From the NCBI GenBank assembly GCA_029932495.1, contig JAOZPY010000231.1:1-5281 (forward strand): a DNA stretch of 5,281 nt, in the 5' to 3' direction. Origin of the DNA: Desulfobacterales bacterium. GTDB taxonomy: Bacteria > Desulfobacterota > Desulfobacteria > Desulfobacterales > JAFDCJ01. Positions 1 through 5,281 of this stretch are shown here, piece after piece; positions within the stretch are counted from its first letter, which is position 1; the number at the start of each line of letters is the position of its first letter. Made by a program: the position numbers and the translations under genes. The notes under the pieces are model-generated. The model saw nothing but the letters and a program-made list of their open reading frames with translations, had not been told where the DNA came from and did not search any database.

Positions 1-1141
1 GGTGCGGCCGGTGGGTGTCGATGATGATCAGGTCCGCCCGTTTGCCCGGCACCAGGGATCCTGTAATATCACCCAGGCCCAGGGCGCGGGCACCTTGGAT
101 GGTGGCCATTTTCAACACCGTCGAGGCATCCAGAACCGTGGGGTCCAGGGTGACGGCCTTGTGCAGTTTGGCCGCGGTATCCATTTCCAGCATAAGGTCC
201 AGGTTGTTGTTGCTGGCGCAGCCGTCAGTACCCAGGCCGACGCAGATTCCGGCCTGCAGCAGTGCCGGCACCGGGGCGACCCCGGAGGCCAGCTTCATGT
301 TGCTTTCGGCGTTATGGGCCACTTTGACATCGAAGCGCTGCAGCAGCTCGATGTCGTGGTCCGTGAGAACCACGCAGTGACAGGCCAGCAGGTTGGGGGC
401 CAGGATTTTAAGGGCGGCCAGGTGCTCTACCGGTGTGCAACCGTAACGATCCTTTATGCCGGCGACTTCATTTTGGGTTTCGGAAAGATGAATCACCAGG
501 GGAATGTCATACTCCCGGGAAATGGAAAACGCCGTTTGCAGCAGTTCCGGCGCGCACAGGTAAGGAGAATGGGGCTCGATGGCAATGCTCACCAGCGCAT
601 CGTTTTTCCATTTTTCAAGCAGCATTCGGCTATAGGCAAATCCTTGCTGGATGGAACCGTAATTGGGGGAGTCGAAGTCATAGAGCACCTCGCCGACGAC
701 TGCCCGGATGCCAGCGGTTTTCGCCGCCCGGGCCACTGCATCTTCAAACAGGTACATGTCGCAAAAGCAGGTGGTGCCGGACAGGATCATTTCAGCGCAG
801 GCCAGCAAGGCGCCCCGGTAGACTTTTTCTTCGTCCAGCCGGGCTTCGGCCGGAAAGATGTGCTCATTGAGCCAGGTCATCAGCGGCAGATCATCGGCAA
901 TGCCCCTGAAACAGGTCATGGCCGCGTGGGTGTGGGTATTCACCAGGCCGGGCATGATAATTCCGCCGCCGGCATCGATCACCCGGTGCGCCGGCCGCCG
1001 GCCCAGTTCATCGGCCGGTCCCACTGCGGTAATCCGGTCGCCGTCAATGGCCACGGCGCCGGAGGGGATCAGGGTATCAGCATCATCCATGGTGATGACA
1101 ATGCCGTTGGTGACCAGGATGTCCGCTTTTTTTGGCGTCAT
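1..1141 (-). CDS. mtaD: 5-methylthioadenosine/S-adenosylhomocysteine deaminase (partial, C-terminus off the left edge)
   Basis: This is a cytosolic amidohydrolase-superfamily enzyme that deaminates MTA and/or S-adenosylhomocysteine (SAH) to the inosyl forms, releasing ammonia. The minus strand is open from ATG at 1141 to the window edge, giving 380 residues. Family members are about 400-445 residues, so the last few tens are missing. Visible motifs are the N-terminal beta-strand DILVTNGIVITMD, MPGLVNTHTH with metal ligands His70/His72, PHSPY (His191), IHLSET (His218 metal, Glu221 proton shuttle), HCV (His255) and GTDG (Asp306 metal) followed by ASNN (Ser310). The spacings His191-His218-Glu221 and Asp306-Ser310 match Thermotoga TM0936, the characterised MTA/SAH deaminase, as I recall its numbering. 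The start overlaps the upstream phosphorylase stop as ATGA, and a GGAG Shine-Dalgarno (1150-1153) lies 8 nt before the ATG, so translation is probably coupled. Adenosine or another aminopurine nucleoside could also be a substrate. The family call is secure. MTA versus SAH preference is not. Confidence 0.93.
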   Translation of the reverse strand, partial: MTPKKADILVTNGIVITMDDADTLIPSGAVAIDGDRITAVGPADELGRRPAHRVIDAGGGIIMPGLVNTHTHAAMTCFRGIADDLPLMTWLNEHIFPAEARLDEEKVYRGALLACAEMILSGTTCFCDMYLFEDAVARAAKTAGIRAVVGEVLYDFDSPNYGSIQQGFAYSRMLLEKWKNDALVSIAIEPHSPYLCAPELLQTAFSISREYDIPLVIHLSETQNEVAGIKDRYGCTPVEHLAALKILAPNLLACHCVVLTDHDIELLQRFDVKVAHNAESNMKLASGVAPVPALLQAGICVGLGTDGCASNNNLDLMLEMDTAAKLHKAVTLDPTVLDASTVLKMATIQGARALGLGDITGSLVPGKRADLIIIDTHRPH

Positions 1142-1962
1142 TTTATCTGCTCCACGACGGTCTGAATGATTTTTCCGAGTACCGGTGTTGCCCTGCCGGC
1201 CACGGCGATGATGTCCTCCACGGTTGCCGGGGTCGGGTTATCCGGGTCGTTGATGTTGGTTATGGTGGCCAGCCCCAGTACCCGCATGCCGGCATGCACG
1301 GCGGCAATCGTTTCCAGCACGGTGGAAAACCCGACGGCATCGGCCCCAATGGTTTTTAAAAAACGCACTTCCGCCGGGGTTTCCAGCGACGGTCCCGGCA
1401 GGCCCGCGTAAACGCCGCTGCGTAATGAAATCCCGGCAGATTCGGCGGCCTGCCGGGCGATGTCCGCCAGGTGCCGGTCATAGGCCCGGCTCATGTCGGG
1501 AAACCGAACCCCCCAGCGCTCTTCGTTGGGACCGACAAGCGGATTTGTGCCCGTCAAGTTGATGTGGTCGGTGATCAGCATCACGTCACCGGCGGTAAAC
1601 TCCAGGTTTAATCCCCCGGCGGCGTTCGTGAGCATCAGGACTTCCACGCCGAGTTCCTGCATCACGCGGATGGGAAACGTGACCTGCAGCGGAGAATACC
1701 CCTCGTAGAGGTGGAAGCGTCCCTGCAGGACCATCACCGGGCAGCGGCCGACATTTCCGACCAGCAGCCGGCCGGCATGGCTTTGAACGGTTGAGACGGG
1801 AAAATTCGGGATGTCGCTGTACGCGATGGTGGTCGGTTGTCGAACAAACCGGGCGCTTTCGCCCAGACCCGTGCCGGTGAGCAGCCCGACCCGGGGGGGG
1901 CGTTCGGTCCGGGCTTTGATGTATCGCGCAGCCGCAGAGGCTTTCTGCTGTTGGCTGTTCAT
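1138..1962 (-). CDS. Purine nucleoside phosphorylase family protein (trimeric PNP type), possibly a methylthioinosine phosphorylase
   Basis: A 274-residue cytosolic enzyme of the trimeric PNP/MTA phosphorylase family, which cleaves purine nucleosides with phosphate to a free base and (deoxy)ribose-1-phosphate or its 5-methylthio analogue. Motifs in order are GTGLGE (30-35, phosphate loop), SHAGRL (61-66), QGRFHLYEGY (80-89), LTNAAGG (111-117), PNEERWG (145-151), GPSLETPAE (190-198, base-binding Glu194), GFSTVLE (211-217) and ITN (234-236). Asn236 aligns with human PNP Asn243, the mark of 6-oxopurine use. Deviations from classical PNP include Thr31 in place of Ser33, Trp150 in place of the neighbour-subunit Phe, Phe212 in the usual GMSTVPE motif, and Val248 where human PNP has His257. 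The last change resembles MTA phosphorylases. GGAG at 1969-1972 lies 6 nt before the ATG and supports this start. It is the first gene of a two-gene operon with the MTA/SAH deaminase. Family membership is sure. Inosine/guanosine versus methylthioinosine specificity is inferred. Confidence 0.93.
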   Translation of the reverse strand: MNSQQQKASAAARYIKARTERPPRVGLLTGTGLGESARFVRQPTTIAYSDIPNFPVSTVQSHAGRLLVGNVGRCPVMVLQGRFHLYEGYSPLQVTFPIRVMQELGVEVLMLTNAAGGLNLEFTAGDVMLITDHINLTGTNPLVGPNEERWGVRFPDMSRAYDRHLADIARQAAESAGISLRSGVYAGLPGPSLETPAEVRFLKTIGADAVGFSTVLETIAAVHAGMRVLGLATITNINDPDNPTPATVEDIIAVAGRATPVLGKIIQTVVEQIK

Positions 1963-2001
1963 GTCGTTCTCCAGGATGGATTTGTTCTGCCTGAACTGCG
2001 C

Positions 2002-2030
2002 ATCTTAGTGCAGCCCGGCCATGCAGTCAA
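2002..2030 (-). promoter_or_regulatory. Candidate sigma70 promoter for the phosphorylase-deaminase operon
   Basis: Read on the minus strand, TTGACT (2030-2025, 5 of 6 to the -35 consensus) is followed after exactly 17 bp by TAAGAT (2007-2002, 4 of 6 to the -10, keeping the two first bases and the last T). Transcription would begin near 1995, giving a leader of about 33 nt before the ATG at 1962. The position, spacing and orientation fit. The match is by eye only. Confidence 0.5.
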
Positions 2031-2039
2031 GAAGGTTTG

Positions 2040-2049
2040 TGTCATGACA
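2040..2049. promoter_or_regulatory. Palindrome TGTCATGACA between the divergent promoters, candidate operator
   Basis: A perfect 10-bp inverted repeat with no spacer sits between the two predicted -35 boxes, about 10 bp upstream of the leftward one and 37 bp upstream of the rightward one. The flanks do not extend the symmetry except for one pair (2036/2053). A dimeric regulator could bind here and act on one or both operons, but the size is small enough for chance. Confidence 0.3.
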
Positions 2050-2085
2050 TCCAAGGTGGAACCTGAAACGGGGGCCGTGTTTCCG

Positions 2086-2114
2086 TTGACATTTATAATT
2101 GATTGTGCTCTAAA
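2086..2114 (+). promoter_or_regulatory. Candidate sigma70 promoter for the nuoE-nuoF operon
   Basis: A perfect -35 TTGACA (2086-2091) is followed after 17 bp by TCTAAA (2109-2114, 4 of 6 to the -10). The spacer is AT-rich. Transcription would start near 2121, leaving a leader of roughly 165 nt before the ATG at 2288, which is long for a simple operon and leaves room for leader control. A short 5-bp inverted repeat (gaaac/gtttc, 2065-2083) lies immediately upstream. Confidence 0.5.
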
Positions 2115-2224
2115 CTGATCGGTTCGGGTTCCAGCAATCTTTTTGCCAAAACGCTCAAAGCCGCTTGCAAAAGACTTTTTACGGAGCCGTCAAGAAATAA
2201 TTTCATTGGATAGATGATAATTTG

Positions 2225-2252
2225 GGGTGTTGCAACCCGCAACGTTGAACCC
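2225..2252 (+). promoter_or_regulatory. Possible bulged hairpin in the leader of the nuoE operon
   Basis: GTTGC (2229-2233) can pair with GCAAC (2239-2243) around the loop AACCC. The outer GGGT (2225-2228) can pair with ACCC (2249-2252), leaving a 5-nt bulge on the 3' side. An alternative is GGGT with ACCC at 2235-2238, so two mutually exclusive folds exist. It lies 23 nt upstream of the GGAGG Shine-Dalgarno. There is no U-run after it, so it is not an intrinsic terminator. It matches no riboswitch that I recognise. Confidence 0.25.
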
Positions 2253-2287
2253 TGAGCTGTTGATTCTTATTTTCCGGAGGTTTATTC

Positions 2288-2782
2288 ATGTCCCATGACA
2301 CACACCCTCAACATCCTGACATAGATGATGATATGTGGAAAAAGATTGATGAGATCATTGCCGCGAACCGGGACATTCCCGGCTCGGTGATTACGGTTCT
2401 GCGCCAATGCCAGGATATCGTCGGTTATATGCCGGTGGAACTGGTAGACTACATCAGCTACGGGCTCAATCTTTCACGCTCCGAGGTTTACGGAGTGGCT
2501 TCTTTTTACGCCCTTTTTTCCTTTGAGCCCAAAGGCCGGCATTTGATCCGGGTTTGCATGGGAACGGCATGCTATGTCAAGGGGATTAAAGAGACGGTCA
2601 ACCGCATCTGCAATCACTTTGATCTGAAGGAAGGGGGGGTCACCGAAGACCGGCGGTTTTCGCTGGAAGCTGTCCGGTGCTTGGGTGCTTGCGGGCTGGC
2701 GCCGGTCATGGTGGTGGATCAGGACACTTACGGTGCAGTGAAAGCCGATAAGGCAATTGAGATCCTTGAAAAATACAAATAA
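2288..2782 (+). CDS. nuoE: NuoE/HndA-type [2Fe-2S] subunit of an NAD-linked oxidoreductase complex
   Basis: A 164-residue cytosolic electron-transfer subunit of the 24-kDa (NuoE, HndA, HydC) family. It carries one thioredoxin-fold [2Fe-2S] cluster and partners the NuoF-type flavoprotein. The N-terminal helical part contains GSVITVLRQCQDIVGYMP (32-49) and GVASFYALFSFEPKG (69-83), both typical of the family. The cluster ligands are Cys90 and Cys95 (C-x4-C in RVCMGTACYVKG), then Cys131 and Cys135 (C-x3-C in AVRCLGACGLAP), so all four are present and the length is normal for this family. A strong GGAGG (2276-2280) sits 7 nt before the ATG. It is the first gene of the rightward operon, 17 bp before the DRTGG-like gene. 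The absence of other complex I genes nearby favours a soluble Hnd/Hyd-type complex over respiratory complex I. A G7 run at 2633-2639 lies within the coding region. Confidence 0.95.
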   Translation: MSHDTHPQHPDIDDDMWKKIDEIIAANRDIPGSVITVLRQCQDIVGYMPVELVDYISYGLNLSRSEVYGVASFYALFSFEPKGRHLIRVCMGTACYVKGIKETVNRICNHFDLKEGGVTEDRRFSLEAVRCLGACGLAPVMVVDQDTYGAVKADKAIEILEKYK

Positions 2783-2799
2783 TGGCAGGTTAAGGCCGC

Positions 2800-3153
2800 A
2801 TGAAAATATCTGAAATAAAAGACGTATTGAAGGCGGAAGTTTTGGTAGGCGACGACCAGCTTGCAAACAACATTATTGCCGCCGGTGGGGCGGATTTGAT
2901 GTCGGATGTATTGGCGGCTGTCGCCGAAGGAGCCGTACTGCTCACGGGTCTTACCACCGAGCAGGTGGTGCGGACCGCAAGAGTTGCCGGAGTTGGCTGT
3001 GTGGTTTTTGTGCGGGGGAAAAAACCCGACGAGCCCGTGCTTGAACTGGCGCGAACATTGAAAATGCCGGTGATGAGCACCCGCTATTCGTTGTTTGTGG
3101 CCAGCGGCAGGCTGTACATCAACGGACTCAGGGGATTGGATGGGTCTTGGTAA
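2800..3153 (+). CDS. Small DRTGG-domain-like protein
   Basis: A 117-residue soluble protein resembling the stand-alone DRTGG domain family (Pfam DRTGG). In various anaerobes such proteins are encoded beside NuoE/NuoF-type and [FeFe] hydrogenase genes. I base this on overall pattern: an N-terminal MKISEIKDVLKAEVLVGDD, then GADLMSDVLA (30-39), LLTGLT (47-52), VVFVRGKKPDEPVLELA (68-84) and MPVMSTRYSLFVASGRLY (89-106). The literal DRTGG string is absent. There is no Cys pattern for a metal cluster (one Cys only, residue 67) and no membrane segment. Biochemical function is unknown. A regulatory or ligand-sensing role for the complex is a guess from context. Start: ATG with a modest AAGG (2792-2795) 4 nt upstream. 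It lies 17 bp after nuoE and 29 bp before the chosen nuoF start, clearly inside the operon. Confidence 0.78.
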   Translation: MKISEIKDVLKAEVLVGDDQLANNIIAAGGADLMSDVLAAVAEGAVLLTGLTTEQVVRTARVAGVGCVVFVRGKKPDEPVLELARTLKMPVMSTRYSLFVASGRLYINGLRGLDGSW

Positions 3154-3171
3154 TTTAAAATCGTGAAATGC

Positions 3172-3176
3172 GGGAG
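3172..3176 (+). promoter_or_regulatory. Shine-Dalgarno GGGAG that decides the nuoF start
   Basis: GGGAG lies 6 nt before ATG 3183. The in-frame ATG at 3168 has no purine-rich site in front of it and would place this Shine-Dalgarno inside the coding region. The start at 3183 is therefore preferred, which removes five residues (MREKR) from the longest reading frame. Confidence 0.7.
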
Positions 3177-3182
3177 AAAAGG

Positions 3183-4970
3183 ATGAACAAGGTTAGAACC
3201 CAATTGATGCTCTGTGGCGGTACAGGCTGCCATGCCAATGACAGCCAGGCGTTTCACGAAGCCTTGCAAAAAGAGCTCGAACGCCAGGGGCTTGCCGAAG
3301 AAATAAAAATCATTGAGACCGGCTGCAACGGATTTTGTGCGGTGGGGCCGGTAATGCTGGTGCAGCCCGAGGGGATTTTCTACCAGAAGCTCAGACCCGA
3401 AGATGCGCCTCACCTGGTCGAGGAGCATTTTTTAAAAGGTCGACCGGTCAAAAAGCTGCTTTACGTGGAACCGACTTCCAAAGAGACCATTCCCATCATG
3501 ACGAAGATTCCCTTTTTCGCCCACCAGATGTTCTGGGTGATGCGCAACAAGGGAGTGATCGATCCGGAAGTAATCGACGAATACATCGCCCGGGACGGGT
3601 ATTTCGCGGTCGCCAAAGCGTTGAAGGAGATGACGCCGGAGCAGATTATTGAAGAGGTAAAGACGTCCGGGCTCAGAGGACGGGGCGGTGCCGGTTTTCC
3701 CACCGGATTGAAATGGGAATTTGCGCGGCGCAGCCCGGGAGAAATCAAGTATGTCCTGTGCAATGCGGATGAGGGCGATCCCGGTGCCTTTATGGATCGC
3801 AGCGTCCTGGAAGCTGATCCGCATGCCGTGCTGGAAGGTATGATTATTGCCGCCAGGGCGATTGACGCCCACCAGGGATACATTTACGCCCGAACGGAGT
3901 ACCCCCTGGCGATTCGCCGCCTGGGCATCGCTATTAAGCAGGCCCGGGAATACGGGCTGCTGGGAACTGATATCCTGGGCAGCGGTTTTGACTTCGATAT
4001 TGATATTTACCAGGGGGCCGGAGCGTTTGTCTGCGGCGAGGAAACGGCATTGATGCGCTCCATCGAAGGCCGCCGCGGCATGCCGCGCCCGCGCCCGCCG
4101 TTTCCGGCCGTCAAAGGCCTGTGGGAAAAGCCCACCGTGCTGAATAACGTCGAGACCCTGGCCAACATTGCCCAGATCATTTTAAACGGGGGCCAGTGGT
4201 ACGCCTCGGTGGGAACCGAGACCAGCAAAGGCACCAAGGTGTTCGCTCTGTCCGGTGATGTAAACAACATCGGCTTGGTGGAAGTTCCCATGGGGACCAG
4301 CCTGCGTACCATTATTTATGATATCGGCGGCGGTATCCCCAATAAGAAAAAATTCAAAGCGGTCCAGCTCGGCGGGCCGTCGGGCGGCTGCATTCCGGAG
4401 CAGCACCTGGACACTCCGGTGGATTACGAAGCCATTGCCAAGGTCGGGGCCATCATGGGATCCGGTGGGGTCATCGTAATGGATGAAAATACCTGTATGG
4501 TTGACATGGCCCGGTTTTTTATGGATTTTGTCCAGGATGAATCCTGTGGCAAGTGCACCCCCTGCCGGGAGGGGACGCGGCGCTTGCTGCAGTTGCTGGA
4601 AAAAATTTGTGAGGGCCGGGGGGAACCTGAAGACCTTGATACCCTGGAGCAGTTGTCGTACACGATTAAGGACACCGCGTTGTGCGGGCTGGGACAGACG
4701 GGACCCAACCCGGTGCTTTCCACCCTGCGCTATTTCAGGGACGAATACGAGGCCCACATTTACGAAAAGCGCTGTCCGGCCAAACGCTGCGTGGCCCTTT
4801 TAAAATTTGAAGTCGATGAAGACCTGTGTACCCGTTGCGGGGTATGCTTCCGGAGCTGTCCGGTGGAGGCGATTACTTGGAAAAAGAAAGAAGTCGCCCG
4901 GATCGATAAGGAAAAGTGCATTAAATGCATGACCTGTTTTGAGAAATGCCGATTTGGTGCTATTTTTTAG
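3183..4970 (+). CDS. nuoF: NuoF/HndC/HydB-type NADH-binding flavoprotein with N-terminal [2Fe-2S] and C-terminal 2x[4Fe-4S] domains
   Basis: A 595-residue cytosolic subunit that would bind FMN and NAD(H) and pass electrons through several Fe-S clusters. Domains: an N-terminal thioredoxin-like [2Fe-2S] domain (about 1-95; Cys11, Cys16, Cys48, Cys52); the 51-kDa flavoprotein core with LRGRGGAGFPTG (164-175, FMN/NADH loop), CNADEGDPGAFMDRS (193-207) and GAGAFVCGEETALMRSIEG (278-296); an SLBB-like region (about 350-420); the N3-type [4Fe-4S] site ESCGKCTPC (Cys455, 458, 461) with Cys501; and a ferredoxin tail with Cys549/552/555/559 and Cys579/582/585/589. Between core and tail, His525, Cys531 and Cys536 form an H-x5-C-x4-C set that may bind zinc, as reported for HydB-type subunits. 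This three-part form is usual for HydB, HndC and Nfn/Hyd bifurcating complexes, whereas complex I NuoF (about 430-450 residues) lacks both end domains. Reaction partner (ferredoxin, NADP, hydrogenase) cannot be told from this subunit alone. Confidence 0.96.
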   Translation: MNKVRTQLMLCGGTGCHANDSQAFHEALQKELERQGLAEEIKIIETGCNGFCAVGPVMLVQPEGIFYQKLRPEDAPHLVEEHFLKGRPVKKLLYVEPTSKETIPIMTKIPFFAHQMFWVMRNKGVIDPEVIDEYIARDGYFAVAKALKEMTPEQIIEEVKTSGLRGRGGAGFPTGLKWEFARRSPGEIKYVLCNADEGDPGAFMDRSVLEADPHAVLEGMIIAARAIDAHQGYIYARTEYPLAIRRLGIAIKQAREYGLLGTDILGSGFDFDIDIYQGAGAFVCGEETALMRSIEGRRGMPRPRPPFPAVKGLWEKPTVLNNVETLANIAQIILNGGQWYASVGTETSKGTKVFALSGDVNNIGLVEVPMGTSLRTIIYDIGGGIPNKKKFKAVQLGGPSGGCIPEQHLDTPVDYEAIAKVGAIMGSGGVIVMDENTCMVDMARFFMDFVQDESCGKCTPCREGTRRLLQLLEKICEGRGEPEDLDTLEQLSYTIKDTALCGLGQTGPNPVLSTLRYFRDEYEAHIYEKRCPAKRCVALLKFEVDEDLCTRCGVCFRSCPVEAITWKKKEVARIDKEKCIKCMTCFEKCRFGAIF

Positions 4971-4986
4971 GAATGGAGAAAGGATA

Positions 4987-5281
4987 ATGACCGTAGCACT
5001 CATATTGATGGGCGGAATGGGATTGGTCATCGGTGTGGTTCTGGCACTGGCATCGAAGATCTTCTATGTTTATGTGGATCCCAAGATAGAAGCCGTGGAG
5101 GCGGAACTGCCAGGGGCCAACTGCGGCGGCTGTGGGCTGCCGGGCTGCGCTGCAAATGCCGAAGCGATAGTGGCGGGGACTTCGCCGCCCAATTCCTGTG
5201 TGGCGGCCGGCCCCGAGGTGGCCGAAGCCATTGCTGCCATTATGGGGGTTAAAATCGAGGCTCAGGAACCGGATATCGCCC
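4987..5281 (+). CDS. RnfB-family membrane-anchored Fe-S protein (partial, N-terminal 98 residues)
   Basis: The open frame starts at ATG 4987 and runs off the right edge. The first 98 residues show one hydrophobic segment (about 3-24, ALILMGGMGLVIGVVLALA), a short linker (YVDPKIEAVEAELPGA), then Cys46, Cys49, Cys54 and Cys71 in a C-x2-C-x4-C-x16-C pattern with the NCGGCGLPGC core. This is the [4Fe-4S] domain with N-terminal membrane anchor found in RnfB, the ferredoxin-interacting subunit of the Rnf complex. GGAG (4975-4978) and AAAGG (4979-4983) precede the ATG, and the gap from nuoF is 16 bp, so it belongs to the operon. No other rnf gene is visible. In anaerobes RnfB-like N-termini also occur on longer proteins with extra ferredoxin or oxidoreductase domains, so the full architecture is open. 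Assigning a true Rnf role would be premature. Confidence 0.88.
   Translation, partial: MTVALILMGGMGLVIGVVLALASKIFYVYVDPKIEAVEAELPGANCGGCGLPGCAANAEAIVAGTSPPNSCVAAGPEVAEAIAAIMGVKIEAQEPDIA

Larger units (their letters stand above)
1963..2287. other. Divergent intergenic control region
   Basis: This 325-bp stretch separates the two divergent operons and is more AT-rich than the genes. I see no convincing gene in it. Plus-strand reading frames that cover it start inside the antisense of the phosphorylase gene and carry no recognisable protein motif. It contains one sigma70-like promoter candidate per direction, with the two -35 boxes facing away from each other across about 55 bp. A 10-bp palindrome lies in that gap. 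The right-hand leader is about 165 nt long with a possible hairpin, and ends in a strong GGAGG Shine-Dalgarno at 2276-2280. Confidence 0.7.

Noticed and set aside
2..1165. A 387-residue open frame on the plus strand covering nearly all of the deaminase region
   Set aside because: Its translation has no recognisable domain and is rich in Gly, His, Gln and Val in an antisense-like pattern. The minus strand of the same stretch encodes a complete set of amidohydrolase metal and catalytic motifs, so the plus frame is a shadow caused by GC-rich codon bias.
1138..1962. Standard MTA phosphorylase (6-aminopurine specific)
   Set aside because: The base-site residue is Asn236 in ITN, as in 6-oxopurine PNPs, rather than the Asp pair expected for adenine nucleosides.
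2065..2083. Inverted repeat gaaac/gtttc as a terminator or operator
   Set aside because: The stem is only 5 bp with no T-run after it, and no gene ends nearby.
1837..2118. A 93-residue plus-strand frame spanning the phosphorylase start and intergenic region
   Set aside because: Most of it is antisense to the phosphorylase N-terminus, no protein motif is visible, and it runs through both candidate promoters.
2216..2221. GATAAT as the -10 box of a second rightward promoter
   Set aside because: No -35-like hexamer occurs at 16-18 bp upstream and there is no extended -10 TG.
3168..3182. Upstream in-frame ATG giving five extra residues to NuoF
   Set aside because: There is no Shine-Dalgarno before 3168, while GGGAG at 3172-3176 is ideally spaced for ATG 3183.
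2288..4970. Respiratory complex I (nuo) operon
   Set aside because: The NuoF homologue has extra N-terminal [2Fe-2S] and C-terminal ferredoxin domains, the gene order includes a DRTGG-like gene, and an RnfB-type gene follows instead of nuoG and the membrane subunits. A soluble Hnd/Hyd-type complex fits better.

Overview
The window comes from an anaerobic bacterium with GC-rich coding DNA. The gene content fits a sulfate-reducing or syntrophic Desulfobacterota (former Deltaproteobacteria). An acetogenic or fermentative Firmicute is less likely given the base composition. The lineage is an inference from gene content and cannot be fixed from this window alone.

Layout: two operons diverge from a 325-bp intergenic region (1963-2287). 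To the left, on the minus strand, a trimeric-type purine nucleoside phosphorylase homologue (1138-1962) is followed, with a 4-bp ATGA stop/start overlap, by an S-methylthioadenosine/S-adenosylhomocysteine deaminase (1-1141). The deaminase gene runs off the left edge without its C-terminus. To the right, on the plus strand, four genes are closely spaced: a NuoE/HndA-type [2Fe-2S] subunit (2288-2782), a small DRTGG-domain-like protein (2800-3153), a NuoF/HndC/HydB-type flavoprotein with extra N-terminal [2Fe-2S] and C-terminal 2x[4Fe-4S] domains (3183-4970), and the start of a membrane-anchored RnfB-type Fe-S protein (4987 to the right edge).

How the genes may work together: the left operon looks like a nucleoside salvage module. 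The deaminase would turn methylthioadenosine (MTA) into methylthioinosine (MTI), and the phosphorylase would split the 6-oxopurine nucleoside. The phosphorylase keeps the Asn expected for 6-oxopurines. At the position where classical PNPs use His to hold the 5'-hydroxyl it has Val, as in MTA phosphorylases, so MTI is a plausible true substrate. The right operon encodes the NADH-oxidising front end of a soluble Hnd/HydABC/Nfn-like, possibly electron-bifurcating, complex. The RnfB-like protein suggests a link to the membrane or to a further Fe-S partner. The catalytic subunit that would define the complex ([FeFe] hydrogenase, NuoG-like, formate dehydrogenase or another) is not in the window.

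The intergenic region holds one sigma70-like promoter candidate for each direction, with a perfect 10-bp palindrome between them, and a possible bulged hairpin in the long leader of the right operon. I see no tRNA, rRNA, CRISPR array, insertion sequence or convincing terminator.
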